NCBI GenBank assembly: GCA_030278955.1
Contig: JAOANR010000004.1
Location: 16,926,526 to 16,990,525, forward strand
DNA: 64,000 nt
Origin: Hygrophila difformis
Taxonomy: Eukaryota > Streptophyta > Magnoliopsida > Lamiales > Acanthaceae
Direction: 5' to 3'
This document shows, piece after piece, positions 36,229 through 46,559 of this stretch; positions within the stretch are counted from its first letter, which is position 1; every line of letters starts with the position of its first letter. The notes under the pieces were generated by a model, which was given only the letters and a program-made list of their open reading frames with translations, ran no database searches and was not told the origin of the DNA. The translations under genes were made by a program, and so were the position numbers.

Positions 36229-38154
36229 ATGTATAATCCTCCAAACCTCCCTAAGAAATCGGGTTATAGGTATATACCCATCCCCGAGGGGAGAATGGGG
36301 ATTTATGATCCACAGTCACCGGATAGCGTTCCTACTCCTATTCCTGATGAGCATATTTTTGAAAATCGCAGACTCCGCACTAAAAATTCGGTACAGATGG
36401 ATCATCCACAGGGATCAGGTGGTGCCTCCAAGTCCAAGGGATTTCTCTCCTATTTTAGGAGGAACAAGTCCAGGAGTGGTGCATCTTCTAGACAGACCAC
36501 AGTACCAGCTGATGACCATCAGGAGGTCAATCAGCCTGACCAGCCTGATCAGCCCATTCAGCCTGAGACGTCCGATCATTCACAGGCCCCCTCTAGAGCC
36601 TCTCGGGGGAAGGCACCTGTCACGAGTTCCACTTCCTCTCGACCTAGGAGGGGGAGATCTGCAGCATTAGTCATACAGAAGCCTGTCCCTGAGGCTGTAG
36701 GAGGAGAGGAAGATGAGGAGGAGGTTGATCAGGAGGAGCAGGAGGAGCAGCAGGATAGGGGAGGACCGAAAAAGCAAGATCCGAGAGCTTATGTACCCGA
36801 GTTGTTTTATGTCAGCCCGGGCATATTTGATGCCACTGTGTTTAGGAGTGCCAGAGCCTACGAGCTGTACAAGAGGTTTCACAAGAAGAGGATTATTGCT
36901 GATAGGGGATTTTCAGACAGAGATTTGCAGCACCCTCTACTCCGTGATGCTATTAGATCCCGAGGTTGGGAGAGATTCGTTAGACATCCAGCGGGATCAT
37001 ATTCGTGGGAGTTGACTAGGCTGTTTCTAGCCAACGCTGAGGAGGAAGATTCTTGGATTTTCGGGGTTAGAGTACCCATCACTCCTCAGCACATCAACCA
37101 ATTTTTCGGAGTAGTGGGTGTGCCTTACGGCAGAGACTTTTGGGAGCCAGTTATGAGAGCTGATGATAGGGAGGAGTTCAAGAAGCTTGTACTGATGTCG
37201 ATGTTTGAGGGTCAGGAGGATGTCCTCACATACGATGACGATGACATGAGTAGGCTACATGGGCCTGATATGGATGCACCCATGTATCAGCTGCTCATGT
37301 TCTACAGATCTAGATTGAGTCCTTCGACTCACACCTCTGGACCTACTGCCTTGGATATGTATGTCCCATACTGCATCAAAGTGGGGAGCCCGGTTAACAT
37401 GGGAGAGCTTATATCACTAGAGTTGAGACAGACACCGGGGGCGTCTAAGAGATCAGCTCTTATGTTTCCCAGCTTGATATGGCAGTTGTGTGCACAGACA
37501 GGAGTGGATATGGGGCAGTTTGACAGAGACTGGAGGATGAGGCCCCCTATTCCATTTGGGAAGAGGAATTTCAAGCTGCCTGGCATAAGGTGCAAGCCTA
37601 TGATACTTCCGAGAGAGTTACCCAGGCAGTCACCACCACCTGCACCTTCACATGCTAGCCAGGAGCATTCTGAGGCTCCTTCGCAGTCCACCCGGGGAAC
37701 ACGAGGTGGTAGAGGCAGAGGTAGGGGACGTGGCAGAGCTCAGCCACAGCAGTCGCAGCAGTCACATCAGCAGTATCCGGGAGAGCCTGATTGGGCTAGG
37801 GCATTGAGGATTGATCAGCAGACGATGATGACCAACCAGCAAAATTGGATGAACACTATGGATGAGCGGATGAGGTTGGTAGCTCAGAGGCAAAACTTTT
37901 TGAGCGATCAGATTGAAAAGAATGCTCGAGCCCAAGCTTACCATGCAGCCAGACTGGAGTATTTTATGTCCCAGAGCCTAGGACAGCGGTATGTCGCTCC
38001 TCAGACACCTTCTGAGGACGATGATGATGAGGACTATGTTGGGTCTGGGGATGGTAGCGATGCTGAGGATGATGATGCTGAGGATGCTGATGCTGGAGAT
38101 GGGTCTGAAGAAGTGGGGGACAACGATGATGACGATTCTGAGGACTCCGACTGA
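36229..38154 (+). CDS. Athila-type accessory ORF A (plant transposon protein-like), 641 aa
   Basis: An intact 641-codon ORF from ATG 36229. Residues 1-190 are low-complexity and basic/acidic. A folded domain at about 190-460 has RAYELYKRFHKKRII, ..RGWERFVRHPAGSYSWELTRLFLAN.. and INQFFGV motifs, resembling the ATHILA ORF-1 / 'putative plant transposon protein' families. An RGG-like run (TRGGRGRGRGRGRAQ) follows at about 490-505, then a Gln-rich region and an Asp/Glu/Ser tail of about 45 residues. No signal peptide or membrane segment is visible, so it is not an envelope protein. The RG-rich and acidic tail suggest a nucleic-acid- or chromatin-associated role (inference). It is related to ORF B at 39219. 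Confidence 0.8.
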   Translation: MYNPPNLPKKSGYRYIPIPEGRMGIYDPQSPDSVPTPIPDEHIFENRRLRTKNSVQMDHPQGSGGASKSKGFLSYFRRNKSRSGASSRQTTVPADDHQEVNQPDQPDQPIQPETSDHSQAPSRASRGKAPVTSSTSSRPRRGRSAALVIQKPVPEAVGGEEDEEEVDQEEQEEQQDRGGPKKQDPRAYVPELFYVSPGIFDATVFRSARAYELYKRFHKKRIIADRGFSDRDLQHPLLRDAIRSRGWERFVRHPAGSYSWELTRLFLANAEEEDSWIFGVRVPITPQHINQFFGVVGVPYGRDFWEPVMRADDREEFKKLVLMSMFEGQEDVLTYDDDDMSRLHGPDMDAPMYQLLMFYRSRLSPSTHTSGPTALDMYVPYCIKVGSPVNMGELISLELRQTPGASKRSALMFPSLIWQLCAQTGVDMGQFDRDWRMRPPIPFGKRNFKLPGIRCKPMILPRELPRQSPPPAPSHASQEHSEAPSQSTRGTRGGRGRGRGRGRAQPQQSQQSHQQYPGEPDWARALRIDQQTMMTNQQNWMNTMDERMRLVAQRQNFLSDQIEKNARAQAYHAARLEYFMSQSLGQRYVAPQTPSEDDDDEDYVGSGDGSDAEDDDAEDADAGDGSEEVGDNDDDDSEDSD

Positions 38155-39218
38155 GTGAGAGAGATGAGCGATAGATAGGCTTGTGATCGTTATAGATGAC
38201 ATGTATTGATAGGCCTATGTATTTGACTCTATTGCTATTTTGCTACATTTTAGTTATTTTCATTTGGGTTGTAATTTTCCTAACTCTATTTTCTTTTTAG
38301 TATTTTTGCTATCTTTGATATACTATTTCTATAATTCAAGTCCTTGTGATTTTATGGAGTATTAGATGATGCTTATTTAGATTATAAGGTTGTTAGTTGC
38401 TTTTAAATTCAATAAAGTAGCTCTTACCAATAACATGCTAAATTGAGTTGTTTTGAACTGGTAAAAAGATCAATAAAGTTTATTTGGACTAGATTGAGGT
38501 GGAGATGTAGTGAAATTGGTATTGTTGAGTGATTTGGAGATTTTGGACATCATGGGGAAGAACTTAGGAAAAACACATTCTGCTCGAATTGGCACAGAAT
38601 GCGCCATATAGGCTTAGTGGCGCCTAAAAATGCCCTGAAGCGCCACTTTATGCGCCAGAAAACTTAGAATTTTTTCTAAGTTTTTCCAAAATGCGCCACA
38701 CATGCTTGGTGGCGCATAAATCTGCCTTTCTGCGCCACTTTTTGCGCCGCAGAATTAAAATTTTTCCAAGCTTGCTTCAGGATGCGCCACTTCTTCTTTG
38801 TGGCGCATAAAACTCCCTTCCTGCGCCAATTTTTGCGTCATGGCTTATTTTTAAATTTATATTATTTTCAAAATGCGCCATTTGTGCTGTGTGGCGCCTA
38901 AAAGTGACCTTCTGCGCCACTTTTTGCGCCACTGACACAAATTTTTCAAAAATTCGCGAATCCAAAATATTCAAATCATATCTAATCGATTTTTGGGATC
39001 CTAAACAGCATTATACTAACTCCAAATCATATGTTTAGTGTATATTTGGATCTAGATTAAATCAATCCCGCCATATCTCCACAAAATCAAGATTTCACCA
39101 TCTTTAAAAGAGCCATGACCGATCGGTCATACTCTCACTCTCAAATCTGTCAATTTTTCTCTTCTTCCAGTTTAATTAGCTTTCCAATCTCTATCCTTTC
39201 TTCCTAAATTCTACCACC
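38155..39218. other. Noncoding module between accessory ORFs A and B
   Basis: AT-rich 3' region of ORF A with CAATAAAG-type signals, a GGTGGAGATGTAGTG phrase like that before array 2, hairpin array 3, then CT-rich leader-like sequence (39121-39210) directly before the ATG of ORF B. Confidence 0.55.
38599..38933. repeat. GCGCCA/TGGCGC hairpin array 3
   Basis: Four units begin near 38599, 38691, 38783 and 38874 (spacing 91-92 bp). Each has ATGCGCCA...TGGCGC(A/C)TAAA followed by TGCGCCACTTTTTGCGCC or a variant. Total about 335 bp. Confidence 0.9.
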
Positions 39219-40404
39219 ATGAGATCAAAGAGAAAGAATAACCCAAGAAACAATGGTGGAAAGAAATTGAAAGCCACAGAGCCTGCCCCATCACAGACAC
39301 CAGAAATTAATGAACTTATTCCGGAGCCGGCTGCTGTGGGAGCTGAAGATGAGTTTGTGAACAATCTGGTAGTTCCCGATTCGTATAATGGTTACGATAC
39401 TTCTTTCAATTCTGCTCAACCAACGGAGGATGATCCACAGCAAGAAGAAGATGTCGCTGAATCCCCGGAGGAAATCTCGCCAGAAGTTCCTCGTGATTCT
39501 AAAACCAAGAGGAAGAGTCACAATAGAAAGAATGATACTACCCCTCTGGAAGAATTAACAGGAGATACTTTTAATCCAGCCATTTTCATCAATCAAACTG
39601 CATATTCTTATTATCAGAAGATGGTGGAAAGATGGATTATTCCGGATAAAGGGTTCACTGAAGCTGACATGGAGCGATTTTCGGTTCATGATGCTCTCAT
39701 GAGTCGAGGATGGATGAAATTTGCTGCGCATCCGGAAGGAGTTTATTCTTGGGAGCTTACCAGACAGTTCTTGTGCAATGCTCAGTATGATCGTTATACC
39801 TCATGGATTAGGGGAGTGCCTGTGCCATATGGTCCCGCAGTAATCAATGAACTTTATGGTACTGTGGATGTCTCTTGCCCAGCCACGAAGAAGAAGCACT
39901 TTCATGACCCTATTCATGAAGAGGAAGGAGGACCCGAATCGGAGAAAAGAATTTTGAAAGAGATGTTCGAAACTCAAAAGAAAGTTGCCTACATAGGAGA
40001 GAAGAAGGAGAATGTTGTAGCCACCTTAATGGCTGCACCGCTTTATCAAATCTACCTGCTTTACAAGCATAAGGTGTTTCCCACTTCGCACACTTCACAA
40101 CCGAATGCAGAGGAGCTTTATTTTGTGTATTGTGTGAAGAACGGGCTACCTATTGACATTGGAGATATGATAGCATATGAGCTGGATAAAATGGCGTCTG
40201 ACTCTGCACGGATTGTGCTGGGATTTCCTGCACTGATCTGGACACTTTGTGAGAGAGCTGGAGTGAATATGACGGCCTATGCTCATGATGTGAAGCCAAA
40301 GCCTCCTATCTCTTTCAAGAATTTCTATAATAAGCCTGGAGTAAAGTGTGCAGAGCTTAGTTACCCTACTACATCCCGTGGGACACCCACTTGTCATCCT
40401 GATA
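39219..40404 (+). CDS. Athila-type accessory ORF B, cut by assembly gap
   Basis: ATG at 39219 opens a frame of 395 known codons that runs into the N gap. Residues 1-115 are low-complexity and charged. From about 125 the domain matches ORF A in order and spacing (YYQKMVERWIIPDKGF, MSRGWMKFAAHPEGVYSWEL, INELYGTVDV, SHTSQPNAEELYFVYCVKNG, FPALIWTLCERAGVNM), but at modest identity. It is therefore an old duplicate, not a recent copy. No membrane segment is seen. The reading frame on the far side of the gap is antisense pararetroviral sequence, so the true C-terminus is unknown. Confidence 0.75.
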
Positions 40405-40904
40405 NNNNNNNNNNNNNNNNNNNNNNNNNNNNNNNNNNNNNNNNNNNNNNNNNNNNNNNNNNNNNNNNNNNNNNNNNNNNNNNNNNNNNNNNNNNNNNNN
40501 NNNNNNNNNNNNNNNNNNNNNNNNNNNNNNNNNNNNNNNNNNNNNNNNNNNNNNNNNNNNNNNNNNNNNNNNNNNNNNNNNNNNNNNNNNNNNNNNNNNN
40601 NNNNNNNNNNNNNNNNNNNNNNNNNNNNNNNNNNNNNNNNNNNNNNNNNNNNNNNNNNNNNNNNNNNNNNNNNNNNNNNNNNNNNNNNNNNNNNNNNNNN
40701 NNNNNNNNNNNNNNNNNNNNNNNNNNNNNNNNNNNNNNNNNNNNNNNNNNNNNNNNNNNNNNNNNNNNNNNNNNNNNNNNNNNNNNNNNNNNNNNNNNNN
40801 NNNNNNNNNNNNNNNNNNNNNNNNNNNNNNNNNNNNNNNNNNNNNNNNNNNNNNNNNNNNNNNNNNNNNNNNNNNNNNNNNNNNNNNNNNNNNNNNNNNN
40901 NNNN
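40405..40904. other. Assembly gap (500 N)
   Basis: Exactly 500 unknown bases, a standard scaffold-gap size, so real length and contiguity are unknown. ORF B and the inverted pararetrovirus lie on either side. Confidence 0.99.
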
Positions 40905-41029
40905 CAGAGGAAGTGGGTTGACTTGAACTTTCTAAAATGTGACTTTCCTCTTGCTCAACATTTTTGTCGGTATCCGACAATGGTTCCTTTGAAGCAGTGC
41001 TTGAATCTGCTTCTTCATATGTGACCACC

Positions 41030-43049
41030 TTAGCTTTTTGGGCAGAGTTTTTCTTTGTTCACCGGAGAGGCTGACGCCTTCCTGATTGGCTCTAATACTG
41101 TTTCCCATAGCGCTGTCATTGCTATATAATAGGTTCGTATATTGTTGTGGACCATGTCCACATCGCTCTGTTGTATTTGGCCAGCTGCTCGTGCATTGAT
41201 CTCGAGCTGTCCAAAATGCTTTGATAGCTCCTCTAGGTTTTCTCTGAGGTGCCTGAATCTCGTAATGATGGAATCAGCCTCAAATGCTTCTATCTCTCGT
41301 CAAGAAATCTGCAAGAACATTTTCATGAGATTTTATAACATCAATATCATAAGTATAATATTGACATTCAGCTTGCCATATGATAATACGAGCTTTTTCA
41401 ATTTTTGATTCAAGTTTATATTTTAGAAAAGCTCTAACATTAGTATTATCAACTTTTAATACAAATTTCTTTGCAAGTAAGAATAAAGACCATTTTTAAA
41501 TTTTTTCCATACTGCAAAGAATTCTTTTTCATTAATGTGCCAGAGTTTGGCTTGTTGTTCAGTGAACAACCCTCCTGTGTATCTACAGGGTTCTTGACCC
41601 GCTCATGAGCACTCCTGCCCATCGAAAATCATTGGCGTCTGTGTAGACTACCAGCTCATCCTCATCTTGAGGTATCGCGAGTTTTGGCAAGCTATTGCAG
41701 ACTTGCATTAGTTCACGAATTCTCTTGGTATGGATTTCTTCCCATTTCCATCTAGAGCTTTCAGTCTCTTTCAGGAGTGGTCTAAAATCCTTTCTATATT
41801 TTGCAAGATCTTTTATAAACATGCCTGCAAAATTTACAACTCCCAAGAAACTCTGAAGTTGTTTCTTGTATTTTAATATGTCAGAAAAATTGCGGATTTT
41901 CTCCACAATGTGTTCCTGTAGCTCTATCCCTGCTTCATCAATTTGAACTCCTAAAAATTCAATTTTATTAGCAGCGACAGTAGCCTTTTTCTCAGAGAGA
42001 ACAAGACCTTCCCTGTGACATGCATCTGAAAATATTTCAAGATGTTTATTATGTTCTTTAATATTTCGAGATGCAATCAGAATGTCATCTATGTAGACGA
42101 ACATGAACTCTAGATAATTCTTAAATAGATTATCCATCTTTCTTTGGAATATCTGAGGGGCATTGGAAAGCCCCATTGGCATAACATTCCAAATATATTG
42201 CCCTTGAAGGGTGGAGAATGCTGTGAATTTCTTCGACTCATTCTCCATCTTAATCTGATAGAAACCAGATTTGCAATCAAATTTAGAAAACACTTTAGCA
42301 CCTTTGATGCAATCAATTAAGTGTTCTCTACTCGGAATGTAATAACCGTCAAACTGTATTATTTTATTAATACCTTGATAGTTTATTACCAACTTGGGTT
42401 TACCTCTTTTTATTTCACCATGGTTTTTTACCAAGAATCCAGGGCTACTATAAGCTGAGACTCCAGGCTCGATGAGTTTAAGATTGATATGTTCCTTTAT
42501 AATTTGCTGCATATCTTTCTTATCCTTCATATTCATTAAGATGAGTTTGTATCGAACATACTCATATTTATATTGTTCTTTTACCTGTAGAGTAGCTTCG
42601 ATCTTGTTTTTATCCCACCATGCCAGAGGATCCTCGTTAAAGATTCTCTGGATAAGTCTTTTGACATTTTCGAGGGATAATTTAGTTTCCCCATCAATGT
42701 CTAATGAAGTTATATTTAATGACTTCATTTCCTGCATTGCTTCTTTGAGGTTTATAATTTCCTCAATAGAAGCTTCATCGAATCCTTGCTGTCTAAAAGA
42801 CAACAAAGCCTTACCAAACTTTCTTTTATCCTGCATTTTTGGATGGGTTAGTTTGACATCATTATTACCACGTTTGCTGCGAAATAATATAGGCATTAAC
42901 CTGTTGAATGCCTTTTCTCTGTGCAACACCTGCATCTCATTTCCACAACTTGTGGTAAATATTAACAATTTTCTTTTGTTATCTTGAACATATTTTGTAA
43001 AGGATTGTATGAAATTATTCCCTAACAAAAATATCCGCTCCTGTGTCAT
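41030..43049 (-). pseudogene. Pararetroviral reverse transcriptase-RNase H region
   Basis: 43049-41583 is open for 488 codons. It has the end of the protease, a linker, RT with SAYSSPGFLVKN, LVINYQGIN, MPMGLSNAPQIFQ and the catalytic YIDDILIAS, then the RNase H start VVYTDANDFRWAGVLM. A TGA/frameshift at 41583 stops the frame. The rest of RNase H and a C-terminal helical segment (HFGQLEINARAAGQIQ) continue in other frames to about 41030. The sequence is more like Caulimoviridae than Ty3/gypsy RT: no integrase follows and initiator-Met priming is used. Confidence 0.85.
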
Positions 43050-43329
43050 GAAAGTAAATAGGAGGCGTTTTTACCTTATACCAAGGTGTACCAAATGCTC
43101 CTCCAATCATGATATTGGCCTGTCGAATACCCTTATTTAGTACTAAGATTTTTTGGGAAAAATCTCTTCCTGCAATAATGGGTAATGATTCCATAGCTTT
43201 GCTAGGGAAAACTCCTGGTTTTGTCGTGCAAATACCTGATCCTGAATCAATATAAGCTGCGAAATATTCTGACTTATATTCTTCATATATTATCCCTACT
43301 GAGATATAAATGGAGAATGGACTTGTCAT
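43015..43329 (-). pseudogene. Pararetroviral aspartic protease region
   Basis: The frame holds AAYIDSGSGICTTKPGVFP, with Asp-Ser-Gly at the active site. The flap/C-terminal motif (FLLGNNF) is in the next frame, at the start of the RT ORF, so a frameshift near 43030-43045 splits the domain. Confidence 0.75.
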
Positions 43330-43594
43330 TTAATTCTGATGGTGTGACCCTTCAGATTAAATTCTATACCATTATCCTTTCTTACCCATGATTTATGATT
43401 TTCGAGAAAACTTAATCCCAAAATCATAACCCCATTGTCTTTTCCGGCGGTGCCTAAGTCTCTGATTTCGTGTCCTACAATTTCAATTGTTCCTCATAGG
43501 TTCCAATTGATGGTTGCTGCAAGTAGTATAAGTCATCACATGGAAAACGGTTAATGTTTTCAGTGATGTCAAATATTACTCGTATTTCTTTCCA

Positions 43595-44506
43595 TCATTC
43601 AGGGCATTTAATCTTTATATTATCTACCCTAATGGATTGAGGAGTTAGATCTTTGATGAACTCCTTCCCTTTATATGCCATAATTCTGTCTTCCGAAAAA
43701 GATATGCGGCTTGCGTACTCAATTCTAGCATTCGTTGATCTGTCTAGAATTGGATGATCCCTTATCTGTATGTCTACTCCTCCTAACCTTGGAATCTGGG
43801 TAGGATTTGGAGTCATGACTTTAGCAAATTCCTTGAAAATTCTAGAAATTTCTATATATTCTTTCTTGAGAGATAAGTCAGAATGATGACTATTGGAAAG
43901 TGCATAAGAGATTCTATAAGTTATAGAATATGGCCTGTTCCCTTCTTTCATCAGATCTTTTCTTGTAAAATCCTGATGAAGGGTTATAACTCTACTAAAA
44001 TCTTGCTCCTTTAGAGCCGCCGTGGAGTTTTTCCAGCCTAACTTTGCCGATCCTTCGAGACTTAGCTCTATTAATCTGACAAAATTTTCTTTATCGAGAT
44101 CCAGAGTGGTTGCTGCAATCTTCATTGAAGCTACCCATTCATCGATCAGATCTTCGATATTTCGGAAATCGATAACATCGAGGTTCAGCGTTATGCCATA
44201 TGGATTTAATGGTTGTAACATCGTCTTGGCCCACGGTGTGGATTCTGGTGCTCTACTTGGGTTCCGTCCTGGGTTTCGTCTTGCATTGAGATGCACCTCA
44301 GGATACCTGTTCATGTGAAAGTCTGTACTTTCTCTCATTGGGACATCAGGTGGTCCATCGTGGGTCACGTTGGATCCTGATTCTTCTGCATAACCCAGTT
44401 GAAGAACTTCATTAGGTTTTACATTAACCAGATCCTTAATCCCAAGTTGGAAAAATGATTATGCTCATTCTTGTAAATCTGATAGATCTGCCCTGGAAAC
44501 ACTCAT
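43595..44506 (-). pseudogene. Pararetroviral ORF2: fused coat-like and movement-like pieces
   Basis: The ATGA junction at 44506 opens ORF2. A disrupted stretch precedes the long open segment 44368-43595. Its first ~115 residues match the + strand copy (HMNRYPEVHLNARRN, LNLDVIDFRNIED). After KEQ the match ends and a different region begins (ISYALSNSHHSDLSL) that recalls movement-protein C-termini. An internal deletion has probably joined the two. The movement-protein call is tentative. Confidence 0.55.
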
Positions 44507-44885
44507 TCGACTGTTTTCAGGAGATTGATCATAAGCTCTTCTTCTGATTTCTGCTTTGGAACCATAGTTGATTAACCTTTTTGATGTAAAGCTTGTACGG
44601 GTCCGAATGCATCTCTAATATTGGCTTGGTTATTCTTGGAAGATCCAGGAATATCCTTCTGCATTTTCTTGATATCCGAAATATCAAATTTTGGATTTAA
44701 AATCTCTTTCTTTAGATCTTGAAACAATTTCAAGATCTTCTCTGTTGATTGATTCAAGTTATCTATTTTTCCAGGTAAAATTAATACACGGTTACCATAA
44801 TCTTGAATCGCTTTTGGATTTCTCTTAAGTCTTTTGAGAACTTAGAGCTATCCGGATCAATTTCTTCCCAGTCAGTTCCTCTCAT
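44503..44885 (-). pseudogene. Pararetroviral ORF1 copy, frameshifted
   Basis: It starts ATGAGAGGAACTGACTGG like the intact ORF at 22243 but carries small indels (near 44840 and 44815) that break the frame. The coiled-coil part (NQSTEKILKLFQDLKKEI) is still readable. Confidence 0.7.
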
Positions 44886-45090
44886 TTTCATGAAAGAAAT
44901 TACTTTTAATAAAATCTTGTCTTATAGGCAAATTCAAGAATTTCCTTGAGAAATTTCTATTTTTTATTTCCAAAATTTGAAAATAACTTGTTGGTTTCAA
45001 ATTAATTGAATCCATTAAATAATTAAATCTTCTCATTAAGAAATAAAATATTATAAATAATATAATTAATATGTTCTTCAATAAAACCTA

Positions 45091-45103
45091 GGCTCTGATA
45101 CCA
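45091..45103 (-). promoter_or_regulatory. Primer-binding site (tRNA-iMet), inverted copy
   Basis: TGGTATCAGAGCC on the minus strand, identical to 22023-22035, followed by CTAGGTTTTATT as in the other copy. Confidence 0.85.
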
Positions 45104-45345
45104 ATTTTTAAGCGCATTGGGTGTCATTTGTATAATGAAAAATTAAGTATATTGAGAAAGGATTAAAGTAAATAAAGTCATCTTTCTTGGGGTTTAAATG
45201 AAAGAAAGAAAAAGTTGTTGGGACAATTATTAATTTCAAATAGATCATATGGCCTAAATTTTTCAAAACTGTGTTTGTTATGGCCTGTTTTTATAATTGT
45301 AACTTATTATGGTCTAAAAGTGGAATAACCTCCTTGTTATGACCC

Positions 45346-46550
45346 TTTTTAACATTTAACCCTTCAATATTATGTAGAATAAAATTTTAAAATTCATGAG
45401 TTCGAAACAATTACTGATGCTTTAAATAATTCATCACCAAATTAAAGTAAACTGTTCATAAGTACTTCTCTAAGTTTAATTATCTAAAGAGACAAATGAA
45501 ACACGCGCGGTGCCCTTCAACAGCGCTCAAAAATTATTACTCCATTAGCTAAAATCAAACCAACACAAAGCTCAAATGTCCAATCTTCATTCTTATCCGG
45601 CCTTTTTGGCTTTTCAAAAAAAAAAAAAAAAAAAAAAGTCCAATCTTCAAATACACGTTGGCTTTAAAAAATGAATTGAACACCATTTTATTTTCGTGAG
45701 CAAAGAGAAAAAAAGGTAGTACTCCATAATTGCATTTTGCACTCATATCTTGAAGATAAAATATAGAGTGAGGAAAAAGTGAACAGCTTAATTACATAGA
45801 TAAGAAATACTTCCTCCATTTTCTTTATATAAGTGTTATGCTTTTTCTTTTTTGGGTGGAAATAAGTGTTACACTATATTTGAAATGTTTCAAAGGTTAA
45901 TGATTTTTACTAATTATACTTACTTACTAATTTTTTGATATTAATTAATTAAAATAACACTCAAAAGGAAAAAAATTTAAATATGACTCTTCTTGGTTTA
46001 TTTATTTAATTATTATAATTCTTGAACTAAATTATTTTTATCAACTTAACTTAAATCTCGAGCCAATTTCCTATATACTAGCAATTAAAAAAAACAGGAG
46101 TGAGTATAATCATGTCGACATTTCTATTTGGATCTTTTCATAGCCTTCACTTTGCTCCATCTATAGACTCACGCTCAAATAGTTCCAAAACGGAATCAGA
46201 CATATGTTTCATAAATAATGAAAACGGAACCAGACATATGCTATTCAACCACCGGTTCACAGTTACATTTGATCCGGTTTTAGTTCTTAATGGTCCCATT
46301 TTAAAAATTCCGTGGACTTTTTTTTGTTTTTTTTTTTAAAAAAAAATCTGCTAGAAGTCGATTAAAATTCCAAAATTTTGGATCAAAACAGGGTATGAAT
46401 CAACTAAAACTGTGATAAACATATTAAAATCGGACGAAACTAGGTAGTTAAAACCATATACTATAAATCGGTATTTTTAAACAAAAAACCTAAGAAAAAT
46501 GAATAAAATAAAACCGCCGCGGGTAAAAAGATCTGCAAAACAAAAACTTT
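45346..46550. other. AT-rich spacer
   Basis: No coding domain is seen. There is a 22-base A run near 45617-45638, and a sequence beginning TACTTCCTCCATTTTC (45810) resembles a Stowaway-like end but has no clear partner end. Confidence 0.5.
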
Positions 46551-46559
46551 TTGAATTAA

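Larger units (their letters stand above)
26351..40404 (+). mobile_element. Large Athila-type Ty3/gypsy element with two accessory ORFs
   Basis: It has a presumed 5' LTR, a tRNA-Asp primer site (28486), gag-pol (28610-34225, one internal stop), and two divergent accessory ORFs (36229-38154, and 39219 into the gap). Three hairpin arrays each precede a presumed transcription unit. The protease DLGSS, RT FMDDFSVFG and missing chromodomain place it in the Athila/Tat branch. No 3' LTR or polypurine tract is seen: the element runs into the gap, beyond which inverted pararetroviral sequence begins. Confidence 0.85.
41030..45345 (-). mobile_element. Endogenous pararetrovirus (Caulimoviridae-like), inverted and deleted copy
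   Basis: Reading leftward from 45345: promoter-like leader, tRNA-iMet primer site (45103-45091), ORF1, ATGA junction (44506), coat-like then movement-like sequence, aspartic protease, RT and RNase H, then a helical tail. It is the same lineage as 21780-23485 in opposite orientation. Relative to that copy it lacks the middle of the coat region (junction near 44010). Several frameshifts mean it is not functional. Confidence 0.85.

Noticed and set aside
36229..38154. Envelope gene of an Athila-type endogenous retrovirus
   Set aside because: No signal peptide, transmembrane segment or cleavage site is visible; the RG-rich and acidic regions point elsewhere.
40405..41024. ORF B reading through the gap to 41024
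   Set aside because: The frame across N is meaningless, and sequence after the gap is antisense pararetroviral.
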